A stretch of DNA of 49,696 bases from DATKMK01 sp035541895. Lineage in GTDB: Bacteria; Desulfobacterota; Binatia; HRBIN30; JACQVA1. Position numbers and translations under genes: made by a program. Below are positions 1-8,444 of the stretch, one piece after another. Where the stretch lies: contig DATKMK010000084.1 of the NCBI GenBank assembly GCA_035541895.1, positions 1 to 49,696 on the forward strand, read 5' to 3'. The notes under the pieces were generated by a model that had not been told where the DNA came from, did no database searches, and was given only the letters and a program-made list of their open reading frames with translations. Every line of letters begins with the position of its first letter. Position 1 is the stretch's first letter.

Positions 1-3000
1 ACACCCCAACGGCAACGCCGACGAATACGCCGACGGCGACGCCAACTGACACGCCGACGGCAACGCCGACGAATACACCGACAGCGACGCCGACCAGCAC
101 GCCAACTTCGACCCCAACGGCGACACCAACTCACACTCCGACGGCGACCCCGACCGATACGCCGACCGCAACACCAACGAACACGCCGACCGCAACACCG
201 ACGAGCACGCCGACGGCGACCCCAACTGCGACGCCGACATCGACCCCGACGGCCACGCCGACGAGCACACCAACGGCAACGCCGACGAATACCCCCACGG
301 CGACCGCGACCAGCACGCCAACTGCGACGCCGACATCGACCCCGACGGCCACGCCGACGAGCACAGCGACGGCGACACCGACCAGTACTCCGACGCGGAC
401 CCCGACCAGTACGGCGACCGCGACGCCGACATCGACCCCGACAGCCACGCCGACGAGCACAGCGACGGCGACGCCGACCAGTACTCCGACGCGGACCCCG
501 ACCAGTACGCCGACGGCGACCCCGACGAACACGCCGACTGCGACGACGACACCGACGAATACGCCCACGAGTACGCCGACACGCACCCCAACTGTAACGC
601 CGACGTTTACTGCCACGCAGACGCCGACACGGACACCGACCTTTACCCCAACGGCGACCCCGACACGGACGCCGACGAATACGCCGACCTTTACCCAGAC
701 GGCCACGCCGACGCGCACGCCGACGTCTACGGCGACGGCGACCCCGACGCGCACCCCGACCTCTACTCCGACCAACACGCCGACGCGGACGCCGACGAAC
801 ACGCCGACGCCGACAGCGACGACCAGACCGTGTGTCCCTGTCGACGACTTCGGGACTTACGTCGAGGCGGAGAACTTCAGCGGCCACGCTACCGGGACAA
901 CCTACACCTTTGCTGGTTTCCCGACGCCGACCGTGACTCCAACGGGCTTCAACGGTACCAGCTACTTGCTGACCGGCGCCACTGGCAACACTAACACGAT
1001 CGCCACGCTGAACGGGCACCAAAGCCAGTACGAGCGCTATGACTACCAGCTCGACTTCCCGGCGACCGGAACGTACACGATCTGGATCCGCGGCTACGCA
1101 TCGAGCACTAGCGCCAACTCCCTGTTTGTTGGGCTCGACGGAACCGCTACCGGTGCATTGACCGAAGGTTCAACTGGAGCATGGGTGTGGACCAACACGA
1201 CCACCGGTATCGGCAGCGTCAACACCATCACCATCAGCAGCGCCGGACTACACACCATCAGTGTTTGGGCTCGCGAAGCGGGTCATCGATTCGACGGCTT
1301 CTTCCTCACGTCAACTTCAGTGGGGACAACCCCGAGCGGCGGCATTCCCAACGGTGCAGCCGTGGTCGATCCTACCGTCTGCTCGTGTCCGTCCGGGACG
1401 GTCGGCGGGTACGTGTATCGAGACTACAACGCCGACGGAACGCGTGACGCGCTCGAACCCGGCGTTGGCGGGGTGACCGTCACGGCATACGACGCCAGCA
1501 ACAACGTCATCGCCAGCGTCGTGACCGCATCGAACGGTGCCTATACCCTCACCGGCGTGAGCAGCGCGGCGCGCATCGAGTTCACCGGATGGCCTTCGTA
1601 CCTCGTCCCCGCACCGAACGGCGCTAGCAATGGCACCTCGGTCCAATTCGTCACACCGCCAAGCTGCAACGTTGGCTTCGGCTTGCTTGAAGCGAGCGAG
1701 TACTGCCAGAGCAACCCAACGCTCGCGGTGCCGTGGTACGTGAACGGCAATCCGCTCGGCGGCGGCAGCGCGGGCACGGCGGCGACGCTGGTTTCGTTCC
1801 CGTACACCGCCAGCGGTACGACGCCGGCCTGGACGCAACTCGCCATCGGCTCTCAAATCGGCGCAACGTGGGGCTTGGCCTACCAGCGGTCCACGACGAC
1901 GTTGTTCGCCACCGCGGTGATGAAGCGCCATGTCGGCTTCGGCCCGCTGGGCACCGGCGGCCTTTACTCCATCAATACGACCGGGCCGACGGTGACGAGC
2001 TTCGTCAACCTGGCTTCCATCGGCATACCGACCGGCAGCGACCCGCACTCGGGCTTGCCGTCCGCCGCACCGACGCCCAACCACGATCCCAACTCGTGGG
2101 ACCCGGTGGGCAAGATCTCCATCGGCGACATCGACATCTCCGACGACGAGCGCACGTTGTGGGTGATGAGCCTCAGCGACCGCAGCTTGTACGAGGTCTT
2201 CATCAACAAGCCGGCAGTCGCGCCCACGGCCGGAAACGTGACGCAGCATGCGCTCTCCGATCCGGGGTGTTCGAACGGTGAGTTCCGCCCATGGGGTCTG
2301 AAGGTCCACGACGGCTTGGTCTACATCGGCGTCGTGTGCTCTGCGGAGACCTCGCAGAACCCGGCCGACGTGAAGGCGTACGTGCTGAGCTACGATCCCA
2401 GCACCACGAACTTCTCAACGGTGATGACCTTCCCGCTCAACAACTTCTCGCGCGGTTGCGCGGCCAGCGATGGTACCACCTGTTGGCCGGCGGACTGGCT
2501 GCCGTGGATCTCATCGTTCCCCAGCAACGGGTCCGCGACCGGCACGTGCTGGAATCCGTCGACCCAGACGAGTCCTCCGTGCGACGGCGCGCAGACCGGT
2601 TTCAGCAAGCAGGTGATCTATCCGCAACCCTTGCTGTCCGACATCGAGTTCGACGAACGCGGCGCGATGATTCTCGGCTTCATCGATCGCCTCGGCATGC
2701 AGACCGGCAACGCCAACTGGGCGCCGAGCGCGGGCGACACCTTCGCGCACGAAGGCCTGGGGGCGGGCGACATGCTGCGGGCGTGCAAGACCTGCTCGGG
2801 TTCCGGCGTGGGCTGCGTCATCGACAACGACTGTCCGGGGGCTCAGACGTGCAATTGGAGCCTCGAGTCGAACGGGAGCTGCCTCGGCTTGACGTCGAGT
2901 CCGGGCACGACCGAGTCGCGCGCGCAAGGACCCGGCGGCGGCGAGTTCTACTGGGGCGACAATTGGAACTACGACGATACGGACGCCAGCAACGGCAGCA

Positions 3001-4421
3001 CGCACGATCAGGTGATGGCGGGCGGCTTGGCGCAATGGCTTGGCTCGGGCGAGATCGTCAGCACGATGTTCGATCCACTCAACTCAGCATACCGTTCGCA
3101 AGGGGTCGGACATATGCTGCACACCACCGGCGGGCGCTCGAATCCGACCGCAAACAGCGGCAGCGGATTTACGTATCAGATCTTCGCCGACAACCAGACG
3201 ACGCCGGATCCGAGTCGGATGGGTAAGGCCGCCGGCGTGGGGGACGTGGAGACCTTCTGCCAGCCGGCGCCGATCGAGCTGGGGAACTATGTGTGGAAGG
3301 ACACCAACGGCAACGGCATCCAGGATGTCGGCGAACCCGGCATCAGCGGCGTCACCGTGCATATCTACCAGGGAGCCACGCTGAAGGGCACCACCACGAC
3401 CAGCTCAGCGGGTCAGTACTACTTCAACGCCGCGAACGTCACCGGCGGTGTGCTGGCCAACACTGCGTACAGCATCCGGTTGGATCAGGCGTCGAACTAC
3501 AGCTCCGGCGGGCCGTTGAACACGTTGAATCCGACGACCTTCCAAGTCGGCGGCGGCAGCAATCCGACGCGCGATTCAAATGGCGTGGCGAGCAGCTCCA
3601 CGGACGTGCGCGCGAGCGTCACGACCGGAGACCCGGGCAACAGCGACCACACCATCGACTTCGGTTTCGTGCCGCCGGGCGTGACCCCAGCCGCGGCGTT
3701 CGCCGCAGCGGCCAAAGCGGTCTCGACGCCGACGCCGACAGTCGGCACGGTCGCGGCGATCCAGACCGCCGCGCCGGTTCTGCCGGCAGCGGTCAAGACC
3801 GCGATCGCGAAGTTGGGCCTCGTCGGTGTTGCCCCGACACCGGTTCCGGCAGCGCCCACCGCAGCCGCGCCGCAACCGGCCGCGAGCAGCGCAACCCAAC
3901 TGCGCACGCCGACGCCCACGCCGACACCGACGCCGAACGCGGCGCTCGAAGCGAACGCGCTGTCGGTGGCGACGCCCACCCCCAGCCCCACGCCGCCGCC
4001 GTCGTCTGCGCTGCGGGTGGCGACGTCGTCACCCGTTCGCTGGGCACGCGACTGGAGCGGGTCGTTCGACTCCGATCCGTCGGCGTGTGTCTACCGCGCG
4101 CAACCGATCACCGTCTTTGGTCTGATCGACGTTACCCCGCCCGGAAGCGTGGGACAGCTTGAAACCACGTGGCGCGTGGTCCAGCCCTGTCCGCCGGGTT
4201 CGGCGGCGTGCGCCGAACACCGCTCGATCGTGCAGATTTCCGGCTCGACGTCATTTGCGATCACGGCACAGTGGCCGGGCATTCGCAGCACGGACTCCGG
4301 CGTCGGCGTGCTGTTCGAGGCGAATCTGCTCGATGCGTCGGGCCAGCCGATTCACCGCGGCATCGGGAAAGATCTGTTCTGGTTCCCCAACGTGTGTCCG
4401 CCGCCGACACCTGCGCGCTAG
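1..4421 (+). CDS. Giant secreted multidomain surface protein, 5' end outside window
   Basis: The reading frame is open from base 3 to the stop at 4421 (about 1472 residues visible); the GTG at 933 is not the true start because the frame continues upstream without a stop. In order: a Thr-Pro linker of about 275 residues (bases 3-830); a module opening YVEAENFSG (about 858-1330), like CBM6/CBM35 carbohydrate-binding folds; an SdrD-B-like module (about 1400-1690, GYVYRDYNADGTRD); a long core (about 1690-3260) that looks like a propeller, with ISIGDIDISDDERTLWV; a second SdrD-B-like module (about 3270-3672, GNYVWKDTNGNGIQD); another Thr-Pro-rich linker (3720-4010); and a C-terminal region I do not recognise. 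The core contains one C-x2-D-x-D-C motif (CVIDNDC) shared with the proteins at 45086 and 47879. I see no sortase or PEP-CTERM signal. Surface exposure and a binding role are inferred from modules; no catalytic site was identified. Confidence 0.8.
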   Translation, partial: TPTATPTNTPTATPTDTPTATPTNTPTATPTSTPTSTPTATPTHTPTATPTDTPTATPTNTPTATPTSTPTATPTATPTSTPTATPTSTPTATPTNTPTATATSTPTATPTSTPTATPTSTATATPTSTPTRTPTSTATATPTSTPTATPTSTATATPTSTPTRTPTSTPTATPTNTPTATTTPTNTPTSTPTRTPTVTPTFTATQTPTRTPTFTPTATPTRTPTNTPTFTQTATPTRTPTSTATATPTRTPTSTPTNTPTRTPTNTPTPTATTRPCVPVDDFGTYVEAENFSGHATGTTYTFAGFPTPTVTPTGFNGTSYLLTGATGNTNTIATLNGHQSQYERYDYQLDFPATGTYTIWIRGYASSTSANSLFVGLDGTATGALTEGSTGAWVWTNTTTGIGSVNTITISSAGLHTISVWAREAGHRFDGFFLTSTSVGTTPSGGIPNGAAVVDPTVCSCPSGTVGGYVYRDYNADGTRDALEPGVGGVTVTAYDASNNVIASVVTASNGAYTLTGVSSAARIEFTGWPSYLVPAPNGASNGTSVQFVTPPSCNVGFGLLEASEYCQSNPTLAVPWYVNGNPLGGGSAGTAATLVSFPYTASGTTPAWTQLAIGSQIGATWGLAYQRSTTTLFATAVMKRHVGFGPLGTGGLYSINTTGPTVTSFVNLASIGIPTGSDPHSGLPSAAPTPNHDPNSWDPVGKISIGDIDISDDERTLWVMSLSDRSLYEVFINKPAVAPTAGNVTQHALSDPGCSNGEFRPWGLKVHDGLVYIGVVCSAETSQNPADVKAYVLSYDPSTTNFSTVMTFPLNNFSRGCAASDGTTCWPADWLPWISSFPSNGSATGTCWNPSTQTSPPCDGAQTGFSKQVIYPQPLLSDIEFDERGAMILGFIDRLGMQTGNANWAPSAGDTFAHEGLGAGDMLRACKTCSGSGVGCVIDNDCPGAQTCNWSLESNGSCLGLTSSPGTTESRAQGPGGGEFYWGDNWNYDDTDASNGSTHDQVMAGGLAQWLGSGEIVSTMFDPLNSAYRSQGVGHMLHTTGGRSNPTANSGSGFTYQIFADNQTTPDPSRMGKAAGVGDVETFCQPAPIELGNYVWKDTNGNGIQDVGEPGISGVTVHIYQGATLKGTTTTSSAGQYYFNAANVTGGVLANTAYSIRLDQASNYSSGGPLNTLNPTTFQVGGGSNPTRDSNGVASSSTDVRASVTTGDPGNSDHTIDFGFVPPGVTPAAAFAAAAKAVSTPTPTVGTVAAIQTAAPVLPAAVKTAIAKLGLVGVAPTPVPAAPTAAAPQPAASSATQLRTPTPTPTPTPNAALEANALSVATPTPSPTPPPSSALRVATSSPVRWARDWSGSFDSDPSACVYRAQPITVFGLIDVTPPGSVGQLETTWRVVQPCPPGSAACAEHRSIVQISGSTSFAITAQWPGIRSTDSGVGVLFEANLLDASGQPIHRGIGKDLFWFPNVCPPPTPAR
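3..830 (+). repeat. Thr-Pro-coding low-complexity DNA with 96-bp higher-order period
   Basis: The stretch is built from ACGCCGACG-type words encoding T-P-T-x. On top of this short period, the string CGACGCCGACATCGACCCC recurs at 229, 325 and 421, exactly 96 bp (32 codons) apart. About 40 bp after each anchor are nearly identical and the rest has drifted. It encodes the proline-rich stalk of the surface protein. All lengths are multiples of three, so expansion or contraction stays in frame. Confidence 0.85.
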
Positions 4422-4435
4422 TCTGAGCGCATCCG

Positions 4436-5617
4436 TCAGTCGTCCAACGTCCCGAGGAAGGCAATCAACTGCCTTCGCTCCGTCTCATTGAAGTAACGAG
4501 GCTGAAGCTCGCTCGTTCCCACCGCCGCGGGCGGCGCCGTGCTGTAGTGATCGATGACGTCAACCAAGGTCGCATACTGGCCCGCGTGCATGAACGGTCC
4601 GCGCCGCGCCGCGTGGCGGAGTGGCGGCGTCTTGAATGCCCCCGGTTGGAATTGTGCCGCATCTGCGTTGCTGCACCGCCTCACATCGCTCCACCGACGG
4701 TCGCACCGAAACTCGTCGTCCAATCGCCGCAACCAGCCATCCGCGGCGCCGCGGTCGGGCTCGGGATTGCGCGTTTGCGGCACGCCGGTGTTGTGCAACC
4801 GATGGTCGGTGAATAGCGGGGTGTTGTGACAGCCCGCACAACCCGCCGAGCCGACGAATAGCTTCAGTCCCACGACCTCCGCGGGGGTCAACACTCGCTC
4901 GGCCTCGTGATTGCCGGTGAGGATCGCGCGCACGTAGGCATCGAAGCGGGTGGCCTTTGGAAGCAGCGTGCGCTCGTACGCCGCGATCGCCTTGCCGGCA
5001 TTGACGAAGACGCGCGTCACCGCCGACGGCTCGGCATCGGCGAGGTCATCCCAGCTCTTGGTCCAGTCGACTGCCGGGAGAGGCCCGAACAGCAATTCGT
5101 AATCGCTCCGGTAGTGGTAGGCGATCGTGCGGGCACAACGGAATCGATGCCCGCCGTGCTCGCTGGGGCTTTCCAGCGGTTCGAGCGCTTGCGACCACAG
5201 ACTGTCTTTGCGGGCGTCCCAAAACAGCGACGGGTTGTATGCGACGCCGATCAGGGTCTGCGTCCGCCGCTTGGTTTGCCGCATCCCTCGACCCAACGCC
5301 AAGCCGTCTTGAAACTCTCGGTCGGGGCGGTGACAGGTGGCGCACGAGACGTAGCCGTTCGCGCTCAGACGCGAATCGAAGAACAATTTGCGGCCGAATT
5401 CGGCGGCGCGTGCGTCGTCCGCGACGCGATTCGAGGGATCGGGTGGCGGTGACGGCAGGCTCTCGATCCACAGCGAACGCAACGTGGCGACTTCCGCAGC
5501 CGACCAACCGCGCTCGGGCTGCATCGATCCGAGCGCCAGCGCGATGCCCGCCGCAGCGACGGCAAGCCGCGCGAGTTGGCGGCTACTCTGCTGAGGGTTC
5601 AAGTCGCCGCCAGCCAT
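4436..5617 (-). CDS. Di-haem cytochrome c peroxidase / MauG-family protein
   Basis: A 393-residue exported protein of the bacterial CcpA/MauG family. Two haem c motifs are visible: C92-A-T-C95-H96 and C260-A-G-C263-H264. The family landmarks FGRKLFFDSRLS before haem 1 and FKTPPLRHAARRGPFMHAG near the C-terminus are present. Known members reduce peroxide or, in MauG, oxidise tyrosine- or tryptophan-derived cofactor precursors in partner proteins in the periplasm. I chose the ATG at 5617, giving MAGGDLNPQQ followed by a hydrophobic export segment; an in-frame start at 5665 would only lengthen the overlap with the upstream gene. It overlaps that gene by 35 bp and is last in a three-gene minus-strand operon with an amine-oxidase-like lipoprotein. 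Peroxidase versus cofactor-maturation role cannot be decided from sequence alone. Confidence 0.88.
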   Translation of the reverse strand: MAGGDLNPQQSSRQLARLAVAAAGIALALGSMQPERGWSAAEVATLRSLWIESLPSPPPDPSNRVADDARAAEFGRKLFFDSRLSANGYVSCATCHRPDREFQDGLALGRGMRQTKRRTQTLIGVAYNPSLFWDARKDSLWSQALEPLESPSEHGGHRFRCARTIAYHYRSDYELLFGPLPAVDWTKSWDDLADAEPSAVTRVFVNAGKAIAAYERTLLPKATRFDAYVRAILTGNHEAERVLTPAEVVGLKLFVGSAGCAGCHNTPLFTDHRLHNTGVPQTRNPEPDRGAADGWLRRLDDEFRCDRRWSDVRRCSNADAAQFQPGAFKTPPLRHAARRGPFMHAGQYATLVDVIDHYSTAPPAAVGTSELQPRYFNETERRQLIAFLGTLDD

Positions 5618-6566
5618 CGCTGGTTGGATCGTAGGCCAGGTGATACTCGGATTGCCGGCGCTCACTGGTCGCGATCAGGTTGAACTCGAATTCCATGCCG
5701 CGAATGGTCATCACGTTGCGCACATCGAAGACGATCCGCCGGGCCTTGTCGTCGCCTTCGGGTCCCCAACCGACGATCGACACGTCGACGCGCGGACGGC
5801 CGACGAAGCGGCCGTCGTCGGCGAGCGCGACGGATCGAATTTCGGACGCGCGCGCGGCGCCGAAGTACAGACGTTTGCCCGACGTGCCGTTGAACACGGC
5901 GAGTCCGAAGGCGTCGGTGCGAACGAGTTGGGAACGGATCTTTCCGCTCGCCAGATCGATCTGATAGATGCGCCCGACTTCATCGGCCAAGGTCGAGCCG
6001 GCGACCGATGACGCGTAGAGGCTGTGGGTGTCGCAATCGTAGGTCAGTCCCAACACGCCGTACGGGTTCTGCGACGATGTCGGCGCCGCGGCGGGCAGGC
6101 GCATGAACTCAGCCATTTCGCCGCTGGTCGTATCGACCTTGTAAATCGTGTTCTGCTGTTCCGGCGGATTGTCGTACAGACTCACGCGCGGCGCCGGCGC
6201 GACGTAAATGTTTCCCGCTCGGTCGGTGGTCAACGGTCCGAGATACCCGGCTCGTTCCCACGTCGGATGGCGATAGACGTGCGTCGGCGGCTCGCCCGGC
6301 TTTGCCGGAGGATCGTAGACGATCAGTCCCTTCTGCCGCGCCTGGGTATCGAGCACGCTCGACTCGCTGTATCCGCGCGCCTTGGCAAACTCGGGCACGG
6401 TGCGACAGTGCATCACCGGCCCGATGGCGAAACGTTCCGGCCTCGAGGGTTGGGGTCGCGCCAGAACGTACGCGGCGGCCATCGCGGCCAGCAGCGCGCT
6501 GCCTCCCAACCACCACCATCGCCGCGCTGCGGTTGAACGATCTGTGTGTCGGGGCTGCTCCGGCAC
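5583..6566 (-). CDS. Membrane-anchored beta-propeller-like protein
   Basis: This 327-residue protein has one hydrophobic segment at about residues 18-36 followed by a periplasmic domain. The domain shows propeller-style strand repeats: GPLTTDRAGNIYVAP, TIYKVDTTSGEM, GLTYDCDTHSLYASS, RIYQIDLASGKI, FGLAVFNGTSGKRLYFG. This pattern resembles NHL, SMP-30 or YVTN-type propellers, which bind ligands or partner proteins. It starts 18 bp downstream of the amine-oxidase-like lipoprotein gene and its end overlaps the di-haem cytochrome gene, so the three are probably co-transcribed and co-localised in the periplasm. The exact family is not recognised; the propeller call rests on repeat spacing only. Confidence 0.6.
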   Translation of the reverse strand: MPEQPRHTDRSTAARRWWWLGGSALLAAMAAAYVLARPQPSRPERFAIGPVMHCRTVPEFAKARGYSESSVLDTQARQKGLIVYDPPAKPGEPPTHVYRHPTWERAGYLGPLTTDRAGNIYVAPAPRVSLYDNPPEQQNTIYKVDTTSGEMAEFMRLPAAAPTSSQNPYGVLGLTYDCDTHSLYASSVAGSTLADEVGRIYQIDLASGKIRSQLVRTDAFGLAVFNGTSGKRLYFGAARASEIRSVALADDGRFVGRPRVDVSIVGWGPEGDDKARRIVFDVRNVMTIRGMEFEFNLIATSERRQSEYHLAYDPTSDGWRRLEPSAE

Positions 6567-6584
6567 GGACGCACCTTTTCACGC

Positions 6585-8336
6585 TCACCGGTCGGTTGAC
6601 GGCACGAACATCGGCCCCGCATAACACGGATATTCGGTGGCGACGTAAACGCCGTCGACCAGCGTCGAGTCGGCCCAGCAGTATTCGTGGCCCGGCCTGC
6701 CGTCGATGCCGATCTGGGGCACATACCACATCACCAACTCGCGGGCGGTGATGTCTTCGGGCGACGCATCGATGAACTTCTCCGGCCCTTGCGCATAATC
6801 TTCATTGCAGCACGGGCCGATGGTGATCATGTCGGAATCGCCCTCGTCGCGATCGCCGTGATGACGGGTGACGTACACATACGCGCTGTCGCCGCGGCCG
6901 CCGTCGCCGAATTGCCCGCGCCCGGGCTCGACGTAGAACCCGCCGCCGTTATCGCGCTGAACGCGATACGCGTAGCCATCGCTCGTGAAGCGAGCGTCGG
7001 ACGGTTGTTGCCAGCGCTCGTGCGTCCAGTCCTGCCACGCCGAGCCGTCCCACGCCGCGACGGTGCTTTTGCCGGCGAAGGCGATCCGCAGCACCGGGCG
7101 ATAGGTGCCCTGATCGCCGCAGCCGCGCCCGATGTTGCCGCCGACGATGCGGAAGCGGCCGTCGGTGTGAAATTCGAATCGCTGGACGTAGTAGTAGTTG
7201 CAAGGCAGCGGCCAGAGGTCGCTCCAAAACTTCTGTTGCAGCACGAAGCCGACGACCTTGCCGTCCTCGCGCAGGTCTTCGATCGTCGGTCCCTGAAACG
7301 CGACCACGGCGGCTTGGCTGAACACCGGACAACCGATCGCATCGCTGTATCCGAAGCCCATCGCGCGCGAGTAGCTGACGTGCCAGTCGACGAGCTTGGC
7401 GCTGTCGAGCACGAGGCGATCGCCAAAGCGCACGTCCGAAATCCGCAGGCCATCGGAACTCGTCAGGATGTAGTCGAGCCGCCAGCCGTCGCGCTCGAAT
7501 GACGTGGTGTGCTCGCAGTACATCGTCTTCACCACGTCGTTCTGCAAGCTCCGCTCCGTCACCGCCAGGCCACTGACTTTCCCCAGCTCGGTCCAGCGCG
7601 TGCCGACCAGCACGCCGTCGGTCAAGTCGACGATCGCCCACAGCGCACGCGAGCCGGTGACGAAGGTCGGCGCGACGCACAGATGGTGCGAGCGCTGGCA
7701 ACGCGTTCCATTGAGGGCCGTCTTGGTGCTCGCCATCACGGCGGTGCGCGCGTCGGGCGTCTTCCCGAGGGCGTCGCGGACCTCGGGCGCGTTGGTGGCA
7801 ATGTCGACGGCGAGACGCTGGAGCGCCGACGGGATGTCCGGCTGCATGTCGGAGAATTTCTTGACCGCTACCACGACCTGATTGCGCACGTCGACCATCG
7901 CCACCGTCGCGAGGTTGAGGCCGTAGTTGTACATTTCGACGCGATAGCACGGCGAGGAGGCGCACGCGTGGGCGTCCTCAGTTACGTCGCTGGCGCGCGC
8001 GGGATAGATGCTGAAGATCTCGTTGCGCAGCGGGTGCCCGCCCCAGGTGACGTTGGCGAGGAAGCGTGAGTCGTGGATGGCGAGTTGTTGCGCGAGCGCC
8101 TGCGTGGCGTCGAGGTCGGTGAGCAGGAGAATGGGCGGATCGAGTGACAGCGCCGCCTTGATCCGTGCCGCGCGCTCCACCAGCGACGGCAGCGCCGGCG
8201 TGACCGCCGCCAACGGTTCGCGCGGAACGACGACGCCCACCGGAGTCGGCGTCGAGGTCACAAATGAGCCGGGCATCCGGTCGCAGCCCGAAAGGATTGC
8301 GACCGCCATGAGCAGGAGCGATGGTCCGCGGCGCAT
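6585..8336 (-). CDS. Copper amine oxidase-fold lipoprotein lacking canonical copper ligands
   Basis: A 583-residue protein starting at the ATG at 8336, which gives a lipoprotein signal with lipobox LSGC (Cys18); a longer start at 8414 adds 26 residues without signal character. The middle and C-terminal parts match copper amine oxidase architecture: GWRLDYILTSSDGLRISDVRFGDR, a strand leading to N380-Y-Y-Y383 at the place of the N-Y-[DE]-Y quinone-cofactor motif, then AYVYVTRHH and ITARELVMWYVPQ matching the LWVTRY and DIVLWYTFG landmarks. The H-x-H copper pair expected after the motif is replaced by TYRPVLRIAF, and the late T-H-x-P histidine is not evident. It heads a cassette with a propeller-like protein and a MauG-family cytochrome. 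It may be a non-catalytic relative or an enzyme using a different cofactor route. Fold assignment is moderately sure, function unknown. Confidence 0.65.
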   Translation of the reverse strand: MRRGPSLLLMAVAILSGCDRMPGSFVTSTPTPVGVVVPREPLAAVTPALPSLVERAARIKAALSLDPPILLLTDLDATQALAQQLAIHDSRFLANVTWGGHPLRNEIFSIYPARASDVTEDAHACASSPCYRVEMYNYGLNLATVAMVDVRNQVVVAVKKFSDMQPDIPSALQRLAVDIATNAPEVRDALGKTPDARTAVMASTKTALNGTRCQRSHHLCVAPTFVTGSRALWAIVDLTDGVLVGTRWTELGKVSGLAVTERSLQNDVVKTMYCEHTTSFERDGWRLDYILTSSDGLRISDVRFGDRLVLDSAKLVDWHVSYSRAMGFGYSDAIGCPVFSQAAVVAFQGPTIEDLREDGKVVGFVLQQKFWSDLWPLPCNYYYVQRFEFHTDGRFRIVGGNIGRGCGDQGTYRPVLRIAFAGKSTVAAWDGSAWQDWTHERWQQPSDARFTSDGYAYRVQRDNGGGFYVEPGRGQFGDGGRGDSAYVYVTRHHGDRDEGDSDMITIGPCCNEDYAQGPEKFIDASPEDITARELVMWYVPQIGIDGRPGHEYCWADSTLVDGVYVATEYPCYAGPMFVPSTDR

Positions 8337-8444
8337 TTCACGCGGGCTTCGCGGGCGGTCGGTATCGGCGGGTCGGATTGTCACGGTTCGGGACAAGTCG
8401 GCGCTTGATAGCACCTTTGCCCGGCCTCGGCGACCGAGCGGCGC

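Noticed and set aside
131..802. Antisense frame encoding a long V-G-V repeat protein (and similar ones around 18126-18836, 20832-21206, 22185-22874)
   Set aside because: It is the complement of the Thr-Pro codon pattern: ACG-CCG repeats read backwards give Val/Gly/Arg. No ribosome-binding site or signal; the plus-strand modules are clearly the coding ones.
1..830. Short regular repeats suggesting a CRISPR array
   Set aside because: No unique spacers of constant length; the repeats are codon-phased and encode a Thr-Pro linker.
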